From Papio anubis (lineage: Eukaryota; Chordata; Mammalia; Primates; Cercopithecidae), in the NCBI RefSeq assembly GCF_008728515.1, contig NC_044989.1:79261754-79325753 (forward strand): a stretch of DNA of 64,000 nt, read 5' to 3'. Position 1 is the first letter of the stretch, and each line of letters opens with the position of its first letter. This document shows positions 1 to 12,364 of the stretch, in pieces. The position numbers and the translations under genes are program-made. The notes beneath the pieces are model-generated. The model ran no database searches and was not told the DNA's origin. It saw nothing but the letters and a program-made list of their open reading frames with translations.

Positions 1-53
1 GAACAAAATCAGATGTTTTTTAGAGCTATAAATGTCAGGCTGTGAGCAGTATT

Positions 54-61
54 TTCTTTTC

Positions 62-92
<31 letters not shown>

Positions 93-376
93 AAAGACAG
101 AGTCTCGCTCTGTCACCCAGGCTGGAGCGCAGGGGCGCGATCTCGGCTCACTGCAAGCTCCGCCTCCCGGGTTCACGCCATTCTCCTGTCTCAGCCTCCC
201 GCCTAGCTGGGACTACAGGCGCCCGCCACCGCGCCCGGCTAATTTTTTTGTAATGTTAGTAGGGACCGGGTTTCACCATGTTAGCCAGGATGGTCTCGAT
301 CTTCTGACCTTGTGATCCGCCCGCCTCGGCCTCTCCAAAGTGCTGGGATTACAGGAGTGAGCCACCGCGCCCGGCC
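54..376 (-). mobile_element. Alu SINE, AluY-like, full length
   Basis: A T-rich tract is followed by the reverse complement of a two-armed Alu that ends in the ccgcgcccggcc 5' end. Features such as the gttcacgccattctcctg block and ccaggatggtctcgat in the second arm fit the Y type. The flanking direct repeat tgagcagtattttct (43-57) and tgagcaggattttct (379-393) differs at one base and marks an L1-mediated insertion. The long T tract and many retained CpG sites fit a fairly young copy. Confidence 0.95.
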
Positions 377-393
377 GTTGAGCAGGATTTTCT

Positions 394-3009
394 AATCCTG
401 CAGTATTCCTTACTCTTTTTCACATAATGGCACACAAAGAAATCATAATACTCCTACAAACTATGAGGTAAAATATGAAACTCTTTGCAGTTGGCTACTT
501 CAGACCCTGCTCAGTGTCCTGGGAAATCAATATCACAGTCTACTGGTAAACCCATCATGACACATCAGAGCTCCAGAGAACACTGAGTAGGAAGATTTGC
601 TCCAAGGATGTGGGGAGGATTAGGGGAAGAATTATTGCAATTATTAGAATAAAATATGAATCCTCTATTAAATATGTAGCAAATATGTGTTCTGGGATTG
701 TTACGTTTTGAATTTACTTTGTATATTTATACTTCACGTGGAAATTTTTATTTTATGTTACAAAATCTATTAGTTTTTCCCCATATAGATTAGAAGCTAA
801 AGATCTTTCATTAGTTATCTAACTATTTTCTAATATGCTTAAGTTTTGATGATATATTTAATCTATTTCAATTTCAAATATATTTTGTAGAGATACACAA
901 AATAATAATTTAATGTATTTACCCCCCAAAATACTAGGCTGACAGTCTTGTCACCATTTCTTTAACCACAAATTTTAAATGTTATCTATTTTATATGGCA
1001 AAGTTGACAGAAACAGAAATTTAAGTATCTGTATTTTCATTTTCAATTCTGATTCATTGATTCACCTATTTATTATGTCATCAAAAGCATACCTTTACAT
1101 TTATTGTGGTTTTATAATATATTTTGATCTTTTAAAGTCAATCTCTAACCATTACTATTCTTCTCTTCTAATATTTTCTGACAATTCTCATCCCTTTGTA
1201 GTTATAAGTAGTCACACAGTAATTTGGGGTAATTTTCTAAAATTACTCTACTTTATAATAAAATATAAGTTCATTTCACAAGGACCAACTTCTTTAATGT
1301 AGTGAGGATTCCCATAGAAAGATATGATTTGTCTCTCCATTTACTCAATTCTTATTTTGTATCCTTCAATAAAGTGTGGTGATTTGGATAATATATTATG
1401 GTTGGACTCATCTTTTACGTGTATTTATTACTTTGTTTTGTTTTGTTTTGATGGATTATCTGGCTATAGGCACAGATGATTTTGCTCTGGTTTTTTTATT
1501 GTCAAGGTTGGGAATAAGTGCCACACTATCTCCTGTAAAAGAATTTTTGCACGTTCTTTCTGAATATTTGTGAATTATTTTGAATAGAATATGACATTTT
1601 TTTCCATGAAATTATATGGGCTTGGAACTTTGGGAACTAGAAGATTCATTACTTAGCAACTTTCTTAATTACTTCCATAATTACTGGCTGCTTCAGGATT
1701 TTTATCAAAGAAAACTTCTACAGTGCTTAGAAAATCATCCATGTCATCCAGATTTTGAAAAATATTAGCTTAGGTATAAAGTACATGTCTAAATAGTTAT
1801 TAAATTCATAAATATTTGTTATTGTAATCCTTTTTCAGTTACAATTTTGTAAATTTTTGTGTATTTTCACGCGCACACACACACACCCTTCATTATTTAT
1901 TTTATTTTACTGTTTTTTTTAGTCAGGCTATTTGGTGATGTATGAGCTTCAGTATGTGCTTCATTTGTCTGCTAAACAATTTACTATGGGATCTTGGGTT
2001 TTGTTTTTGAATAATATTTTTTATTTATAAAACTTCTTTCTCTTTTTTCTTTGTCTTATTTTAAATAGGTTTTATTTTGTCTTTGAATATAATGCCTTGA
2101 TTCAATATTTTAACATTTATTTTTGTTGCCTTTTAGTAGGAAAACTTTTATACTTATTCTTTTACTTACTATTTGGCCAAAGTCTTAGTTATAATAAGTG
2201 TTGTGAACATTATTATCCTTTTGTAAATCACTGAGACGATTTCAGATTCGATTTAATAATTATTTAGATGTGTTTTTATCTAGTTGAAGTTTTTATTTTT
2301 ACTTTTACATTTTGATAGGATTCTTCTTAGAATGCATTGGGAATTTCTCTGTGAATGGATCCTTAGCAAATTTTTATAAGTATCCCATAGCAGGTGATAG
2401 GCAGAATTTATTTTCCATTGTACAGTACAAAGCAGTCCTTCCCATTGATGAGGGACTTGGTTGAAATGTTTCCTAGCCTTTCCACAGCATACACTGGCAA
2501 GTTGTGCACTCATCAAAACAGCAACAATAGCAAGAAAGACTCAAAATTTTTAAATTAAAATAAAAATCCCAGCAAAGTGCTATATTCCCATACACGTTAG
2601 CAGTTTGGTTCTCAGCTTGAGAAACTAGGTAAGAGCAGAGTCATTTTGTACACTCAATTAATTTGTTTCAAAACGAAGTCTGTCAGTTTTAAAAATCCTT
2701 TATTTAAGTCATACTAATTAGGTGATTTTTATCACCTTAAAAAGAGAACCATAATGAGAAACAGCCACCGTCATACTTTCTTGACTTGGAAGCCAGCTGA
2801 GGCATTTGAATCTCTCTTGTCATTTTAGAAACCCCAGTCGAACTGGTCACCGTGAGCTGAAAATGAACTGATGCCTTTATGCTTATTTCATATTAAGCCT
2901 GATTGACTTAATTGGCCCACGGGCAAATTTTTCTTTAGAATTTCTTTTTTCCCCTGGCAAACAGTACTCATTTTAAATTAACTTAAGTTCTCACTATCTC
3001 TTTCTTGGA
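394..3009. other. AT-rich stretch without a recognised gene
   Basis: Mostly A+T-rich sequence with long T-rich runs and a short CA tract at about 1869-1887. The reading frames here (for example 979-1302 plus and 2280-2516 minus) are short, with composition typical of random AT-rich DNA. Old LINE sequence may be present in the T-rich part but I could not place it. Confidence 0.5.
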
Positions 3010-3517
3010 TTAATAAAACTACCTCTTAACTGATTTCCCTGGTTCCACTCACCCTTTCCCACAGTCTCCTCTCAACAAACAACTACAATGACACTTTTGA
3101 CCAGAAGATAAACACTTTTTAAAGATACAAGCCTGTTTTTCAGTTTTTAAATTATTTATTATGTCTGCCTAAAATGTTTTTCTCCTCCGGTGTTCACATG
3201 CCTAATTTCCTTATACCTCTGACGTCTTTGCTCAAATCTACCCTTTGCAATGAGGCCCACTCTGACCTTTTAATACTATACCCTGCTCCCTGATGCTAAC
3301 TTTTCCAATATCCTCTGCTTTATGTCATCGCTTTTCTACAGCATATAGTACCTTCTAATGTATTATATATATTCATGATGTATTGACTCAGCCTCCTTGC
3401 TTAAACGTAAGCAGCAGATCAGGGATGTTTATCATTTGTGTTCACTGAGGAATCCCAAGCACTAGACCAGTTTCCTCCACATAGTATGCATTCAACACAT
3501 ATTAGTTGAGTAACTAA
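3010..3517 (+). repeat. L2 LINE, 3' end
   Basis: The segment follows the L2 3' region in order: the tcttaactg...tccctggttccactc block, then ctttgctcaaatctaccctttg, the aggcccactctgacc block, a cttaaacgtaagcag block, and a tail with a catagtatgcattcaacac block, like the usual agtaggcgctcaataaat ending. Part of the middle looks deleted. This is an ancient mammalian repeat with no coding capacity left. Confidence 0.75.
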
Positions 3518-4835
3518 ACAATGGTAAGATTTTCAATTCATCTGAAAAAACACATTCTTAAAATGCAACACTAGGAAAAGAATCAATCAAAACTCAGTAT
3601 CATAACCTAAAAGTCCGAGCACAAACATTTAAGCATGTAAAAAAAAAAAAGTGTTAAACAAACTTTGGTCTTATGAGACATGAGTAAACATGTTATACAT
3701 TTATGTGCTGTCTCATGAGGGTGATGGCATGAGTCTCAAGCATGCTCCTCAGCCCTATCTGGGATTGAGCTGAGCACAGAGAAGTCATAATACAGAAGTG
3801 CACTCAACTGTACAGTTTTACATAAGTAGACATTCATGAGCCTGCATTTAAAACAAACAAATATAAACACAGCAGAGCTACACATTTCCTAATCAAGGGA
3901 ACATTTTCACCTATTCAGGTTTAGACATGGAGATTGCAGGTAAGTTTTTCTTCTGAGGTCTTCACAAAACCAAATTCACTCTGGTATACTGATACACAGA
4001 TTATGTAACTCCAATGTGTTAAAATATGGCAAATGATGTATTTGAGAGTGTTTATTCTAAAATTACAGACTGTCAAAAATATGAAAACGAAATGTGACTC
4101 AAATAATTTCAAAACAGTTTTTTTAATTGCCAGAAATAATAATTATATAATTATCTTTGCTGTCATGACAATAAGATGCGACTTTTAAGAACACTTTCCA
4201 TATCGATATCCTCAAAAGCTGGTTGTAAATTCAAGCAGTTATGCTTAACACTGTAACTGGTGCATTTGTACTTGTGGCATATTGGCCAGAAGTATAGACA
4301 CCAGCAATGTCCTTCCCTTACCCTTCAGATCTTCCTTTTGCTTTGGCCAACATCCAATGGCCAGTATCTACATTTAGCTGCCTTCAGTCTTTTTTTTCTA
4401 GATCCTAGGAAGGTCCTTTGCCTATAGGGGCAGATCACACCCAGTGGTTCAGGAAGCTAAGTGTCCTAGCTCCCTCATTCTTGGAGTAATTCTAACTCAT
4501 ATGGTGTACGTTTCCCAGAGTTTCCCTCACAGGATTAAGCTTTCTATTGGCTTAAAATAACATACCATTTATCTTCTGCCAGTACCTTGCAGGCATCACT
4601 TGCCCATTGCCCTTCAGATGTTTCCTTAACTTCTCGCTTTCTCAACAACAACAAAAAAAGTACTTTCACTCAAATCTTCCAGTTAATCAGCTAAAGTGCA
4701 CCTGGCATAAAACACCACCAATAGTTGACTATGACATTGATTATTTTGTGATTATTTTTCTGTGCAATTTTGACACATTATAATGACATTGTACATATTG
4801 TATTAATGTCAATGTATTAGATATCTTCATTTTGC
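3518..4835. other. Unassigned AT-rich stretch
   Basis: No gene, RNA or repeat recognised. A short A-run lies at 3640-3650 and the rest is unremarkable single-copy-looking sequence. Confidence 0.4.
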
Positions 4836-5360
4836 TCCTCTAGATAGAGTTCCACCCTTTTATACCTTGTTCTATCCTGCTCCCTGGACATATTTGCGTG
4901 GAGTGCATTGATTGATAGGCTCCTTTGACCTCTGGCTTCTAAGCTGTCAGTCATGGGAGGAACCTGCAAAACATGAAAAGTGAAAGGAGAATGGAGTCAG
5001 GGTAATTATTCCACTGGTGTCTTTCCTCTCTTCCATGTCACTATAGACTAGCTGTATTTCTCTTGCACATGCCACCTTCTTGTCAGGCTGCTCTATCCAT
5101 GTAGCTTTTATAATAATTCCCAGTTCTGGTGACCACTCCCTCCGATTCTTTAGACCTAGGAGGTGTAATAGCCCCTACTGTTACTAAGCCAGGATAGAAC
5201 ACTATCTACTGTTTGTAGAGATGGAGAAACCAAAATTATAATAAATAATCCCTTAATTAAATGCTCCATGGGTTACTCAATTTGAATACACCTTCACTTC
5301 ATGACAGGACCCTGACTTTTACAGTAAATAATAAATGCACATGATTAAAAAAAAAAAAGA
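4836..5360 (+). repeat. Old LINE-type 3' tail, probably L1M class
   Basis: Contains the order known from a common mammalian repeat tail: ctccctggacat, ttgattgataggctcc, ttctaagctgtcagtcatgg, a gaccactccctcc block, and a final gacaggaccctgac block, then an A-rich stretch at 5347-5360. I recall this as an old L1 3' UTR but am not certain of the family. Seen: the block order and A-rich end. Inferred: the L1M assignment and plus strand. Confidence 0.45.
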
Positions 5361-6519
5361 AAAACAAACTCAAATTAAACAGATGGTACAAAATTATTAT
5401 GTTCTTTCCAATTATCATTCCCTAGAGGTAAACATCTTCAACTGTTTCTCTCCAAATACTATATATTTTTTCCGTATGTGTTTTGGGTTAGCTAAAACCT
5501 AATAATAACTATGGATTCCTTGCTTTGAAATACAAAAATCTAGCTCACCTACATTTCTAATACCTCTCTTCCCTATGCTCCAGTAGTCTTGGCAACTGAT
5601 ATTAGAATGTTCGGATCGCCTTCTATCTTTAGGATAGGTAATACAATGCAACTTCTTTTTCTTAATCGGTCAACTTCTACAAAATGTGTCTTCAATTCCC
5701 GCCATAGAAAATTAAAAAAAAAAATTTCAGTGGCACCACATTCCCTTACCTCTCTTTATTTTCCTCTCCACTTCCCAATTGTTTGCTAGCTCTAGCATGG
5801 ATTGAATACTACCAGGTTAAAAAATTGACTTCCCCCCCCCGCCCCGCCAGAAATCAGACCTCCAATTACTCAAACAACTTTTCGGTTTTCCTGAAATTTC
5901 AATGCCTTGTTTACATTTTTCCACTTTAAAAAAAAAGATACTATGCCTGCACCATAGCACTAAGTTCATTCAGCTTTCAAATATATAATTTGTTAATGTG
6001 AACACAATTTCACTTTGTGTTTTTAATGAATTGCTGTCTAAGCCAACTGCACACCTTGTATTCTAAGCTTCCTTTCATTTCTCTCCTCTCATAATTATAC
6101 ATAATTGTTTTTATCTTTTTGATTATATATTTGGATTATATTTTCCTATTCCTAGGACATATTCTCAATTATTTTTTTCTTGGTAAATAAGTGCATTAAA
6201 GGTAAATTTTATGATATCCTGCATGTAGAAAATTCTTAATTTTGTCCTTGGGGTTAATTGTTACTCAGTTTAAATACAGAACGCTAGTTAAAATAATTTA
6301 CTTTAAAAACCTTGAAGACAATACATTTCATTCTACTGTTTTGATTGAAATTTTGCTAGAGTGAATATATTGCATTTTCTTTTTGTTCTGACAGATTTTT
6401 ATTTTATTAATGCTTTAGTGTTCTTTTGATTTTTCTTTGATAATCACATACTTTTAATTTCTAAGAATTTTTTCTTATTCTCCCATTGCCCCTTTTAATT
6501 TATCATTCTACTTTTCTTT
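5361..6519. other. AT-rich stretch with a C run
   Basis: No gene recognised. A run of nine to ten C with two G interruptions lies at 5832-5848, unusual in this AT-rich setting. The remainder is T-rich and may hold very old LINE sequence. Confidence 0.4.
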
Positions 6520-6661
6520 AAAACTGCAATATGTGTGCTCACTTCAGCTGCACATATACTAAAATTGGAATGATACAGAGAAGATCAGCATGACCCCTGC
6601 ACAAGGTGGCATGTAAATTCTTGATGCATTCCATTTTATTTTTTTTTTAAAAAGGCAATAT
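6520..6661 (+). pseudogene. RNU6: U6 snRNA retropseudogene, copy 1 (body about 6535-6638)
   Basis: The body matches U6 spliceosomal RNA from gtgctcacttc to the gcattccat 3' end, with the core acatatactaaaattgga and the ACAGAGA box retained. It has many substitutions and an altered stretch where U6 reads aaggatgacacgcaaattcg. Flanks aaaactgcaatat (6520-6532) and aaaaaggcaatat (6649-6661) look like a worn target-site duplication, with a T/A-rich 3' tail between. A functional U6 gene needs distal and proximal sequence elements and a TATA box upstream, which a retrocopy does not carry, so this is almost certainly not transcribed as U6. Confidence 0.9.
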
Positions 6662-6708
6662 CTTCTTGTGTAGCTGTGAAGAGACTAAGTAGATTATTTT
6701 TTAAAAAA

Positions 6709-6855
6709 AAAACACATCTTTTGTGCTCACTTTGGCAGCACATATACTAAAATTGGAATGATACAGAGAAGATTAGCACGACCCCTGCGCAAGGATGACA
6801 CATAAATTCACGAAGCATTCCATATTTAAAATAATAATAATAAAACACATCTTTT
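6709..6855 (+). pseudogene. RNU6: U6 snRNA retropseudogene, copy 2 (body 6723-6827)
   Basis: A nearly full-length U6 copy starting gtgctcactttggcag and ending gcattccatattt. The ACAGAGA box and the following gattagca are intact. About ten differences from functional U6 are visible, nearly all C to T or G to A and several at CpG sites, which points to ordinary decay of a methylated retrocopy. A perfect 14-bp direct repeat, aaaacacatctttt, flanks it (6709-6722 and 6842-6855), with an AATAAT-rich tail before the second repeat. These are the marks of L1-mediated retroposition. It lies 61 bp past the end of copy 1's target repeat, in the same orientation. Confidence 0.95.
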
Positions 6856-7092
6856 AATGTGTGATTTATTCATTTTTTTCAAGGTCTGTGTTCTGCTTCC
6901 TTGTCTTGGGCCTTTTCTGTTTTGCTGTTTCTGTTCCTTGCATACCTATTGCTCATTAGATATGAGTTCATGATTGTGAAGGAAGGATTAGATTGATTAC
7001 ATTCTAGCAGGATTTCTCTTTCCCTATTAAAGTGCTTTCCCAACAGTCTTATCATGAAAATGAGACTATTGACCTAAATTTATGTGTCTAAT

Positions 7093-7319
7093 TGGGCATG
7101 TTATATGGATGGTATACTGTTGGGCATGCCACGTGGAAGGTCCTATGTACACTTGTTGGGTATGTCATAGAGTAGAATTCTCTGTATACTGCCCGGATAT
7201 ATCACACGGAAGAATCTATGTTCTCTGATTGGCAATGTCATATGGAAGTTTCTATGTATGCTGATCAGGCATATCATATGGAAGTTTCCAAGTACACTGT
7301 TTGGGCATATCATATGTAG
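7093..7319. repeat. Degenerate 36-bp minisatellite, about 6.4 units
   Basis: Units begin at 7093, 7121, 7157, 7194, 7230, 7266 and 7302, giving lengths of 28, 36, 37, 36, 36 and 36 plus a partial unit. The shared unit core is tgggcatatcatatggaag, followed by a tttctatgtacactgt-like end. Units differ from one another by many substitutions, so the array is old. I do not recognise it as part of a known interspersed repeat. Confidence 0.8.
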
Positions 7320-7369
7320 ATTTTATTTATCAACATGGGGAAGAAGTAGGTAGGCTGTGTTCTATAAAG

Positions 7370-8240
7370 CCAAAAACAAGGAAGGGTTTATTCTGTTGGA
7401 CTGAGGCCAAAACCAGAAGTCCTAATCCTTCACAGACATATCATTAAATTTCTGCAAAACAGCAGTGGGACTTTCAGCTTCCAGTCTCATATGTAAAAAA
7501 ACTGGAAGTCACCATTTCATCCTAATAACAAATAAAAAGCTGAACACACTAAAACTGAATATATTGTCTTAGATTCATCAGAGACATGAGGTCATAGGAC
7601 AAATCCCTGTCTCCCAAATTAGAGAGACCAACAGGTAAACAGAGACAATGAAAACTTACTGAAGCAGAAACCTTAGTGGGGACTTAAAAATGATGCCCCA
7701 AAACATGCATCTTTGGACTTCAAAGCACTTGAGGAATAGCAAATAAAGGAAGGGCTTTCTCTGAAGTTACCCTACCTGCCTAAAGACTGAATCTTTCAGG
7801 AAATATCCAATTGTTGTGATACCCTTCCTTAGATATTTCATTAATTAGAGGAAATCAATATATATTCCAGGAAGGAAGACTGATGTGGACACCACACTCA
7901 GAACCCAGATGAACTTTGTCTCAAACTTCTGTTTGTTCTTTAGGCCCATTCATCTCCCCTAAAAATAATTTATTCTTCTTCTAAAAATTGCCTATATCCT
8001 CCACTTTCCTCTGCTTTATGAAGATGATGTTTAAGCTTCAATCATCTGGTCCCTTGTTGAGTCTCATATTTTGTGTTACTCCTGTGCACTTGCACATAGG
8101 AAATTTCTATGCCTTTTCTAATATTAATCTGTCTATTGTCAGTTTATTTCAGCAGACTAAATTATCAGAATTTCAGGTGAAAATCTGAGCTTCCCTTTAC
8201 TCATGAGCTGAAAATCTGTGGAAACTAGTGCCAGGCAGGA
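7370..8240 (+). repeat. Possible endogenous retrovirus LTR-like segment
   Basis: The 3' part (about 7930-8160) has the layout of an ERV1-type LTR end: a ggcccattcatctcccct block, a pyrimidine-rich stretch, then aggaaatttctatgcc, attaatctgtctattgtc and agtttatttcagcag. I could not define both ends, a terminal TG/CA pair or a target duplication, so boundaries and class are tentative. No retroviral coding region is visible beside it. Confidence 0.35.
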
Positions 8241-8398
8241 AGTCCTGAACTGTAATTGACACACAGTTGGAGGCTCAGTGTAGACAAGTCTGAGACATAA
8301 AAACTCCAGGGGTGGTCAGTCATTTTGGAGTCCCAGTCATTTGGGAGCTCCAGTGTTTTTTTGAGTTTTACCTCCTGGAACTCTACTAGGTTCTTACA

Positions 8399-9722
8399 GA
8401 ATAACTGATCTTTGACGAAGCATACAAAAACATAAATTGGGGAATGGGCATTCTATTTAATAAATGGTACTGGGAAAACTGGCAAACCTCATGTAGAAGA
8501 ATGAAATTGGACCCCTATCTCTTACTTGTATAAAAATCAACTCAAGATGGATCAAATACTTTAATATACAACCCGAAACCATGAAAATTCTAGAAGACAA
8601 AGTTTGGAAAACTCTTTCGGACATTGGCCTATGTAAATACTTCATGACTTAGACCCCAAAAGCAAAAGCAATGAAAACAAAACTAAATAAATGGGACCTA
8701 ATTAAACTATAAGGCTTCTGCCCAGCCAAAGGAATAATCAGCAGAGTAAACAGATATCCCACAGAATGGAGAAACTATTTGCATACTACACATCCAACAA
8801 AGGACTATATCCAAAATCTACAAGGAACTCAGACAAATCAGCAAGAAAAAAACAAATAATCCCATGAAAAAGTGGGCAAAGAACACGAACAGACATCTCT
8901 CAAAAGAAGCTATACAAATGGTCAACAAACATATGAAAAAATGATCAATATCATTAATCATCAGGAAAATGCAAATTAAAAGTACACTAAGATAGCACTA
9001 TACTCCTTCAAGAATGGCCTTTACTAAAAAGTCAAAAAACAATAGATGTTGGTGTGGATGAGGGGGAATCGCTCATACATGGCTAGCGGGAATGTAAATT
9101 AGTACAACCTCTAAGGAAAACAGTATGAAGATTCTCTGAAGATCTAAATGTAGATTCACCATTTGATCCAGCAATCCCACTACTGGGTATCTACCCTACC
9201 AAAAGGAAATCACTATATTAAAAAGACATTTGCACATGTATGTTTATAGCAGCACAATTCACAATTGCAAAGATGTGGAACCAATCTAAGTGCTGATTGT
9301 CTAATGAATGGATAAAGAAAACATTATACACACACACACACACACACACACCATGGAACACTACTCAGCATAAAAAGGAACCAAATAATGTATTTTGCAG
9401 TATGTGGATGGAGCTGGAGGCCATTATTCTATGTAAAGTAACACAGGAGTAGAAAACCAAAAATTCTATTTTCTCACTTACAAGTGGGAGCTAAGCTATA
9501 AGTATGCAAAGGCATACAGAGTGATATAATGAACTTTAGAGACTCAGAAGGGGGAGGGTGAAAGGAAACGTACAGATAAAAAAATACATATTATGTACAA
9601 TGAACACTATGGCTGATGGGCACACTAAAATCTCAGAGTTTCCCACTATATAATTCATCCATATAACAAGAAACCACTTGTACCTCAAAGCTATTGAAAT
9701 AAAAAATAAATATGCATATGCA
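8399..9722 (+). mobile_element. L1 LINE, 5'-truncated 3' end (ORF2 C-terminal part and 3' UTR)
   Basis: The start matches the late ORF2 stretch of primate L1 (aataactgatctttgac, aaatggtactgggaaaactgg, the gcctatgtaaatacttcatgac block). It runs through the end of ORF2, where a pure CA microsatellite (9326-9352) has expanded in the acattatac...catggaac region. It ends with the 3' UTR and the ctattgaaataaaaaataaa tail. Stops and small indels break the frame, so it encodes nothing. Composition suggests an L1PB/L1MA-age element. An AT/CA-rich tail follows at 9715-9750. Confidence 0.9.
9326..9352. repeat. CA microsatellite inside L1
   Basis: About 13 uninterrupted CA units, sitting inside the L1 ORF2/3' UTR region. 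Confidence 0.95.
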
Positions 9723-9769
9723 TATATATATATTTATACACACACACAATAAAAAGATAGAGTCAGAAG

Positions 9770-10475
9770 ATAAACAAAAGAACACCAAACTATATATTGT
9801 CTAAAACAAATCCATTTTAAATATAAAACACACATAGATTAAATGTAAATGGATAAAGAAAATTATACCAAGCTAAAAACAAGAATTGAAAGAAAATAGG
9901 TATAGCAATATTAATTTTAGTTACAGCAGACTTCAGAGCATGGAAATTTATCAGGGATAATAAAGAACACTACATAATTATAAAGAGGTTAATTCTTCAA
10001 GAAGACATAACAATTCTTAACATGTATGTGCCTAACAACAGAGTACTAAAATATGTGAAAGAAAACTAATAGATCTGTGAAGATATATATATATATAAAT
10101 ACAGTATTATAGTTGGAGACTTCAATACACTCCTATTAGAAAAGAACAGATCCAACAGACACAAAATTAATAAAGACACAGTGAAATTCAACAACACCAT
10201 TCATCAGCTGGATGAATGTCTATAGACATCTATAGACAACTTTATCCAACAATAGGAGAATGCACATTATTCATAGGTTCACAGGGATATTCACCAACAT
10301 AGACCACATTCTGGGTCATAAAAAACACCTGAAAAACTTGAAAGAACAGAAATCATACAATGTCTGCTCTCAGATCACAATGGAATTAAGCTGGAAATCA
10401 GTAACAGAAAGATAGCTGGAAAATCCCAAATTCCTTAGAGATTAAACAACACTTCTAAATAACACGTGGGTTCTC
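9770..10475 (+). mobile_element. Old L1 fragment, ORF2 endonuclease region
   Basis: Similar to the ORF2 endonuclease-domain region of older mammalian L1. Recognisable blocks are cagacttcagagcatgg, aagaagacataacaattctt, atagttggagacttcaa, tagaccacattctgggtcat, tgtctgctctcagatcaca and aatcagtaacagaaagatagc. The stretch that would encode the conserved SDH motif of the endonuclease reads tcagatcac. Stops and indels are frequent, so it is dead. It lies downstream of a younger L1 3' end in the same orientation, so the two come from separate insertions or a rearrangement. Confidence 0.8.
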
Positions 10476-12364
10476 ATTCTTATGAGATTAAGGGTTCACT
10501 TGTTACCCAGTTCTGATAATGAGACTTAAAGTTGAGATTCGGAGATAGCTCAGAATAAAGGGCTCTAACACTGCTTCTTTCTTATTTACATTAAATTGGT
10601 TAAAATGCTGCATTTGATTACAACTTTTTAGTTCTCTTTATGTATATAACTCAACTCTTAGCATATAACGAGATTTTGTTATTGCAATCCCTACAACCTC
10701 ACAATATTACATTGATGTCTTTCTTTTCTGAAATATTAATAAAGGTATAAATTTTATTTTTCCTATTGAATATGCTTATATGTAATTAGACCACAGAAGA
10801 AAAAATACTGGCATATGTTCTCATTATTTTTTAACAAATATATATTTAAATATTTGTATCATCTCAATATACTCAAAATGTTGGCATTTCAAATAGATGT
10901 CAGTTTTCAAGTAACATACACTTGTAATTATATTATTTTAAATAATGGTGATTATTTTTTCTAATTGGCTAATGTTTTAATTCAACAAACCTGTAGAAAA
11001 CATTGTCCTTCTTCAAAGAGCTTCATTCCTAACTAGAAAATATTTTGCCCTGAGGAATGAGAAAATAGCACAGAAAAAAAATATAATCTTTCTCAGTAGC
11101 TGGTATTCAGACAAAAAATGTCCTACATGTTTATATCATTTAGTTTACATCCAAGATTTTGACACTACAATGAAAATTACAATATTGGGAAAATCAAGAG
11201 CAACTACATTTGAATAAAATCAAAGAGAAGGGAGGAAAGAAAAAAAAATAAGCAAACACACTCAGATCCTTAGCTTAGGATTTTTCACTGATACTTCATA
11301 GTATCAGTTCCTTCCACTCTAAACAGCAGCAGTGGCAGCAATGCAGACATTCAACTATGAAATGAGCATGATTTCCAGGTGGCCTTCTTCAATAAGGATA
11401 GCATTAAATGACTATTTAAATTTGCCAGGAAGTGAAACATTTCTCAAATAAGAAGCCTATACAATTGAAATTCTGCACAGCACAACTAAGGGAATATTTG
11501 AGGCTGATACCTACCTACTACTACCACCATCAAGCATTCCAACATTTTTTAAATGAGCAAACTAATGATAATGAAACTAATTTTACCACATCACCCTGGG
11601 AGAGGAAGATTTTCTATAAACTTTTGCTATTAACAGCTAGGATATTCTGAAACTATTTACCATTAAGAGATAAGCACAATGAGAAAGGTAGCTTTTAATA
11701 TACAGCAGAGAATGTGCAAATAAAACCACTGATATAACAGAATCCCGGTATAATAGCGTTTGCAACAGTCAACTTTATAGTTAAGGTTACAACTCAATTT
11801 CATATCCCTGCTTTACTTACTCATAAAAACTTGGTGGAAAGTTCTTCAACATTAAAACTTTTCATACTTGATCTCCAAGTAAATATGAATGACAAACATG
11901 AAGGTTTTTCAATTTTAATAAAAGATTCTTTCTTTCCCTTTCTCCCAGGACAGTTCCTTCACACAAGTACTCCGACAAATAGCATGAACAAGGAGGAATT
12001 TAAAATGCAGGAATTTCCTAATTAAACTTCAAACATTTACTATGGACCCTTTTCTCTTAAACAACACCTGAAGTTCAGGGAACTTAAAAACCTTCTGACA
12101 AAGCACTAGCCCTCAGGGAGGAAAAATACTGTCTAGGCTCCGAAAACCCATCCAGTAACCTGGAACTTATTTAGATCTTCACCAGAGAAAAGCTGAATGT
12201 GGTTATGGAAATTTTAGTGGCCTCAGATTACAGTAATACTCTATTAAATTTACATACAATTACATTTTTGCTAATAGATCTGCCCTGGAATTTTCCCCAT
12301 TATATTGTGGGTATGTTTTTAATTTACTGCATATTATAATTTTATTTAAAAAATTCTATGGATA
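10476..12364. other. AT-rich stretch without a recognised gene
   Basis: No RNA gene or clear repeat recognised. Reading frames at 11432-11650 and 11831-12025 are short, with no splice or promoter context that I could identify. Confidence 0.4.

Noticed and set aside
3640..3651. A-run as the tail of a processed pseudogene
   Set aside because: No gene-like sequence precedes it and no target duplication was found.
6723..6827. Functional U6 snRNA gene
   Set aside because: Target-site duplications, an A-rich tail and about ten changes show a retrocopy, and the distal/proximal promoter elements needed for U6 transcription are not carried by such copies.
7093..7319. CRISPR-like array
   Set aside because: There are no distinct spacers between conserved repeats; whole units are tandem copies, and the DNA is mammalian.
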